Shown: positions 60,401 to 64,000 of the stretch, in pieces
How positions within the stretch are numbered: position 1 is the stretch's first letter
Layout: every line of letters starts with the position of its first letter
NCBI RefSeq assembly: GCF_022539505.1
Contig: NC_061512.1
Span: 256,448,510 to 256,512,509 of the forward strand
From: Lolium rigidum
Taxonomy: Eukaryota > Streptophyta > Magnoliopsida > Poales > Poaceae
Reading direction: 5' to 3'
Length of the DNA stretch: 64,000 bases
Notes under the pieces: generated by a model
What the model was told of the DNA's origin: nothing
Database searches by the model: none
What the model saw: only the letters and a program-made list of their open reading frames with translations
Position numbers and translations under genes: made by a program

Positions 60401-62562
60401 GATTCAGCACCAATCAGTGGTGATGCTGGCCGTACAATTGATAATGGGCCAGGTACAAGTTCTTTCCGTGATTCACGGGCACAGCCTCCTGCAGGATCTC
60501 TGAATGTACCTGCTGTTTTCTTGGAAAATGTCGATTCACCAAGACTGCCCTCCACTGATCAAGAAACCATGACATCTATGACTAGCCCAGCACCAGCTCC
60601 AGATTCCCGGCAAGGTACCGCACCACGTGAAGCAGCCACTGGTATATGCACCTTCTGTTTGACCATTTTAGATCAGAAATTGTTTAAGCAATACTCCGCA
60701 GATCATTGTTGTTAACACTAACCATTGATGTACTGCAGATAAAGATTCAACTCAATCTCCACAGTTGTCTTCCTCTGTCGTATCAAGGAAAGATGTTGCT
60801 AATGCTGATCAAACCAATGTACCACAAGCAGGCTTGAGAGAGCCCGCAAGTTCAGATACTGCACGCCCTTCAGTGGAAAGACAAGAAATTAGCTCCGACG
60901 CTAATCTCGCCAAGCCAGCGAAACCACTTCTTCCTATGACAGGTAAAGCACTTACCATGGATATTTGTTTTACCTCAGAAGATAAAAGTTATGAGAAATC
61001 CGGCTGAACAACACCAATGGAGGATTGATGAACTCACTAGTTCAGACTCCTAACTATCCCTGATCACTGAACTTATGACTGTTCAGGGATAATCCATATA
61101 CAGTGGTACTGTGCTTTCATAGTCAAGGATTACGAGTCGAAGAGTCGAGCCGAGTCGTTGGGGTACCGACTCATAGACTAATCGTGTCTAGTCTAGACTA
61201 GTGCTCGACTAGTCGACATGTACTTTGACAGTAGTTAGTACAAAATACTATCATATATAGCAATCAGATAGGGGATTTAGTAACTAAATTATCGCATCAT
61301 TATGTTCAACACAAGTTACGTTGAACATAATAATGCTATAACCTAGTACTAGTTATCCACCGATACCTCTGGACAGTTGTTCATGTCCATGAGTGAGTCG
61401 ATCGAGTACGAACTACTGTCACAGTACTATGTCTAGACTAGTCCATCGACTAGTCGCTCTGACCGCTGGACGAGTCGAACAAGCTAGAAGTTAGGACTCA
61501 TAGACTAGTCGTTAGACTCATAATCCATGTTCATAGTTCATACATACTGTTAGGGCAAGAGTCTCTAATTAGTAATTACAGAACCAATGAACAACTGATA
61601 ATCCTCAAATTATAGGTGCAGATCCAGTTCAGCCTCCTGAAGCTTCATTTGACTTGTCAACTGATGGGAAACCCACTATGGTCAAAGGTGATCAGGGCAA
61701 CACAGTACCAAATGTCAGTCTCTCAGCCAGCCAAGCAGCTGGCCAATCTGAAAATAATGCAGTTAAAGCACCGCTCTCTGAAGATTTAGTATCACCATTT
61801 TATCAAAAGAGCCTCGGAGGAACATCAACTGAAGAAAAATCTAACCAGAAAACTGAAAGGTCCAACACTAGTAGATCATCTAAAGAAGACAACATTGTTG
61901 AAGCCAGGGGAACTACAGACCCAAACATCTCAACATCTGGAGATATTCTGCCCCCACCACTCAAGGAAAGCACACAGGCAGCTGAAGGATCCAGAGACCA
62001 ACGACCGGCTGACCAAGATGTCTTTGAATCAACACTGGACGATGAAAAGCAATTTGAAGAAACCGAGGCACGAGTCATTGGACCCGACGAGCTGTATGAC
62101 ACGAATCTCCAGAAAAGTACGAATCAGAACAACAATGTACCATCTCAAATGGATGCTTTGGAACAACCCAGAGAACGTGTCCCTGCGGTTCAGCCACGGA
62201 GCAATGACACATACACTGGTTCTGAACAAACTAAAGAAGCACCAGGTAGGATCCCCGAAGACAAGAAATCTGACAGCAGCTCGAGAACTTCTGAAGAATC
62301 CGAGAAACAAGTACAGACTGAAGGAAAAAATCAAGGTGGTGAAACCAAGGCAATAGCCTCTAGGACTGAGCTGCCTGAAGGAAGAGATCTCCCATCAAGA
62401 AATGAGGGTGTCAGTAGTAAATCTCAGACAGAAACCCCGTACAAACTGGACGAACAAACTTCCTCTGGTATTCAGAACAGGGACACAAACTCCAGCAAAT
62501 TGGGTGGCTCAACCGATGAAATGAGGTCTGCCGATACGGATGATAATCCTCCATCCCCATGA
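45489..62562 (+). CDS. Phi-class GST fused to a giant low-complexity tail (about 4,427 residues, 16 exons)
   Basis: Exons: 45489-45647, 45749-45800, 46862-53035, 53147-53857, 53955-54185, 54326-54943, 55069-55479, 55622-56155, 56371-56937, 57066-57908, 58086-58289, 58559-59269, 59447-59650, 59901-60614, 60739-60942 and 61616-62562. They join in frame over 13,284 nt. Exons 1-2 and the start of exon 3 form a complete phi GST (N-domain about 8-83 with the VP cis-proline and EESREI glutathione-site motif; C-domain about 95-212), in the standard phi three-exon layout. A helical Gln/Glu/Arg linker (about 217-237) and a Ser/Thr/Pro/Glu/Lys tail follow. I see no Cys after Cys122. The phi catalytic Ser position appears to be Leu21. 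Exon 14 could instead end at 60641. The intron after exon 8 needs a GC donor. Tail function is unknown. Confidence 0.8.
46347..46685 (+). repeat. Tandem duplication within GST-tail intron 2
   Basis: Two ~150-bp copies (46347-46492 and 46531-46685) run from AATCCTAGGTTG to CAGGTGGCACAT. They differ by substitutions, a small deletion and a short CTATGGATTCAGTG insertion in the second copy. Confidence 0.9.
48604..51700 (+). repeat. About 15 tandem ~73-residue repeats in GST-tail exon 3
   Basis: Residues about 652-1684 of the predicted protein are built from units of about 60-74 residues. A unit begins with a basic-Arg/Lys plus hydrophobic step and (G/Q)(Q/E)DA. It continues EE(T/S)K..DS.S....QP, a P(S/T)KQ segment with .ED, then KR(Y)P....DTTK..R and PR. 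Examples of unit starts are MAAQEVQDNFKETK, MAGEDAKEALEETK, IVGQDAEDTSEEAE and MVGQDTQGTYEETK. Divergence is high for most units, but units near 50.5-51.3 kb are almost identical. The composition predicts disorder. Confidence 0.8.
50483..51316 (+). repeat. Recent in-frame duplication, 468-bp spacing
   Basis: Positions 50483-50848 and 50951-51316 are almost identical at a constant offset of 468 bp (156 codons). The 102 bp between them (50849-50950) closely matches 49841-49945 instead. The arrangement fits unequal exchange or gene conversion among the exon-3 repeats. Confidence 0.9.
58086..62100 (+). repeat. Two-exon module present three times in the GST-tail gene
   Basis: Exons 11, 13 and 15 are each exactly 204 nt and align throughout, for example DSTQSPQLSPSVVSRK, DSTRSPQLPPSVISRK and DSTQSPQLSSSVVSRK. 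Exons 12, 14 and 16 (711, 714 and 947 nt) share a start region and the motif NVSLSASQ. The introns between the pairs are also homologous. Exon 16 diverges after about position 62095 into a unique terminal segment. The second half of exon 10 is related to exons 12 and 14. Confidence 0.9.
61116..61536. mobile_element. Fold-back hAT-like MITE in GST-tail intron 15
   Basis: A 407-bp insert (61123-61529) is flanked by TTCATAG at 61116-61122 and 61530-61536. The ends are inverted (CAAGGATTACGAGTC against, read inward, CATGGATTATGAGTC), and the interior is rich in GACTAGTC-type palindromes with a central TTATGTTCAAC/GTTGAACATAA stem. The paralogous intron after exon 11 lacks it and reads TTCATAGTTCATACATA at the same site. 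Confidence 0.85.
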
Positions 62563-62799
62563 AATTCAGTCAACCGACGCATGATACTGGAGTGTAGTAC
62601 TGAATAAATATGAACGAGAAGTCTGTTTGGAGACTCAAAGTTTCTCGCTTCTTCATTTGTTGCTTCTTTTTTCTGGTAATAATAAGGCCCATTCTGTTGT
62701 CATCCTTGGAGGATGCCATTTTCATGTACTTTATCCGTTCTTTTGTTGAACATGGTGGCTTACTCGTTCGTGAAAGTAATTGTATTATGTCTAAATATT

Positions 62800-62805
62800 A
62801 ATAAA
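62800..62805 (+). terminator. Candidate polyadenylation signal of the GST-tail gene
   Basis: AATAAA lies 238 bp after the stop codon in AT-rich sequence with a T-rich upstream element. A second AATAAA at 62603-62608 is only 41 bp after the stop. Which one is used cannot be told from sequence. Confidence 0.5.
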
Positions 62806-62829
62806 GAAACTGCGACGGCGGTGCTGCTC

Positions 62830-63720
62830 TTTTCAACCAACTTTCGTTGTGAATAATCTAATTATCTGTTGGTCACGTCCAAGCCCTTCCGCACACTGGG
62901 GCATGTTTAGCATTTATCTGTTACTTGCTTAATCAACTTGCTTGTTAATTCATGTATTTTTTTTACATTATCCACTGATGTAATCTTTATGCATACGTAG
63001 CAGTGGAATACGATGTAATGTCTGTTGGATCTGTTCTATCTTGTTCTATCTTTTAATATACGTAGCATTCTCCTGAACGTTCTGCAGTTTTTTGCAGCTT
63101 CAGCTCTGTCCATTTCTTGTCCATTTCAAACAAAATTCAACTGTGAACGCCAGTTTTGTTGTCCTGTTCAATTGATTTTCCTGTGAGGTATTCAAATCGG
63201 GCAAACTATTAAAACGCCGAGTTTTCCAACTAGGTGAATCCACATCTTGAAATTTGATCCGACGGTATTTTTTATTTATTTTGTTTTTGTTTCTGAAAGC
63301 TGCTTTGGAAGAAAAGCTGGGTGGAAATGAAGCGGGATGTGGTAGGGGAGTGGATTTTTGTAGCCCCAGCTACATGTAGTACAATATTTTCAAATTTTAA
63401 AAATGGCATTGTAAAATTTCAAAATGATGTGAAACAAATTCTAGATATGAAAAATGTTCGGTTCTACCGTCGTGCAAAGCTTGAACTCGAGATACCTTAT
63501 ATTTGGGGCTGCAAAAAATTATAAAATCTAATATATTTGAAGGTTTAATTTTTTTGCACTATTCACTGCTATAGATGTTAGATTTTTCATTTTTGCACAT
63601 TCCCGAATACAAGGTATTCCAAATTAAAAAAAAATCATGTTGGTATGGTTTTTGAAATTTTCAAAAGGAAAATCAGATCCATACCATTAAAAGATCTGAA
63701 CTTAAGAAAATACTAGTGAA
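62830..63720. other. Intergenic AT-rich DNA, no gene seen
   Basis: Contains an AT-rich, partly self-complementary segment at about 63340-63700 of a type common in grass MITEs. I could not define its termini. No gene was recognised. Confidence 0.45.
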
Positions 63721-64000
63721 ATACCTTTTGTAAGCCGCCGGCTAGGGTTTATCAGATTATAAGATAACCCACGGTGTTTGTAACACTCCCCGATAGTGAA
63801 GTATTTGCTGGCCAGCGCCCGTGGTTTCCCCTCCTCTGTGTTGGAGGGGTTTTCCACGTTAAATCTTGTGTCTCTACTGCGATTTCATTTTGTTTTTCGT
63901 TATTTGCTTGTCAAGTTTATAACAAGTGGCATCAGAACTCGTGTTTCAATCTAGGGTTTACAACATATCTTTCTTGAAGTTCAATCTATCGCAGCTGGAC
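63720..64000 (+). mobile_element. Copia-like LTR end and start of interior, cut by the window edge
   Basis: A plant-Copia LTR-like segment (GGGGTTTTCCACGTTAAATC ... TTTATAACA, ending about 63924) is followed after 2 bp by TGGCATCAGAACTCG at 63927. This resembles the initiator tRNA-Met primer site TGGTATCAGAGC with mismatches. The LTR start is not defined, and the element continues beyond the window in plus orientation. Confidence 0.65.

Noticed and set aside
1..64000. CRISPR arrays, bacterial operons, riboswitches or tRNA genes
   Set aside because: The window is plant nuclear DNA. I saw no CRISPR-like spaced repeats, and the only tRNA-like sequence is the head of the SINE at 36.8-37.1 kb.

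Overview
This is a stretch of a large, repeat-rich plant nuclear genome, almost certainly a pooid grass. The evidence is a BARE/Angela-type Copia element, tRNA-derived SINE and Stowaway insertions of the grass kind, and GC-rich first exons in otherwise AT-richer genes. I cannot name the genus.

Layout. The first ~37 kb is intergenic and built mostly of nested mobile DNA. A retroposed insert (1300-2171) has 19-bp target duplications. A Copia LTR retrotransposon (2760-17943, duplication CATGT) has near-identical ~1.77-kb LTRs around an eroded polyprotein. A second, minus-strand LTR element (10051-16707, duplication GTCTT, tRNA-Asp-type primer site, no reverse transcriptase) sits inside its 3' LTR. 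An AT-rich gap (17949-20360) is followed by gag-like and LTR debris, several small insertions with readable target duplications, and a 1.6-kb TIR element (27820-29411) that may carry a captured alpha/beta-hydrolase fragment. A diverged local repeat family (29.4-34.7 kb) is split by retroposons. Next come a SINE and a Stowaway nested in a Stowaway.

The right part holds two plus-strand genes. The first (37805-44241, 16 exons, 591 residues) is an ACT-domain serine/threonine/tyrosine kinase of the STY8/STY17/STY46 group with all catalytic motifs. The second (45489-62562) is the most unusual object here. A phi-class glutathione S-transferase fold of ~215 residues, with the usual three-exon layout, does not stop. 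It runs on through a 6.2-kb exon and 13 further exons into a predicted ~4,400-residue protein with a Ser/Thr/Pro/Glu/Lys-rich tail in which I see no cysteine. The tail grew by three processes: ~73-residue tandem repeats in exon 3, a recent 468-bp-spaced duplication, and amplification of phase 1-1 exons, including a two-exon module present three times. The catalytic Ser of phi GSTs appears to be Leu.

The window ends inside another Copia-like element, with its primer-binding site at ~63927. I see no direct functional link between the kinase and the GST-tail gene beyond their head-to-tail placement ~1.25 kb apart.
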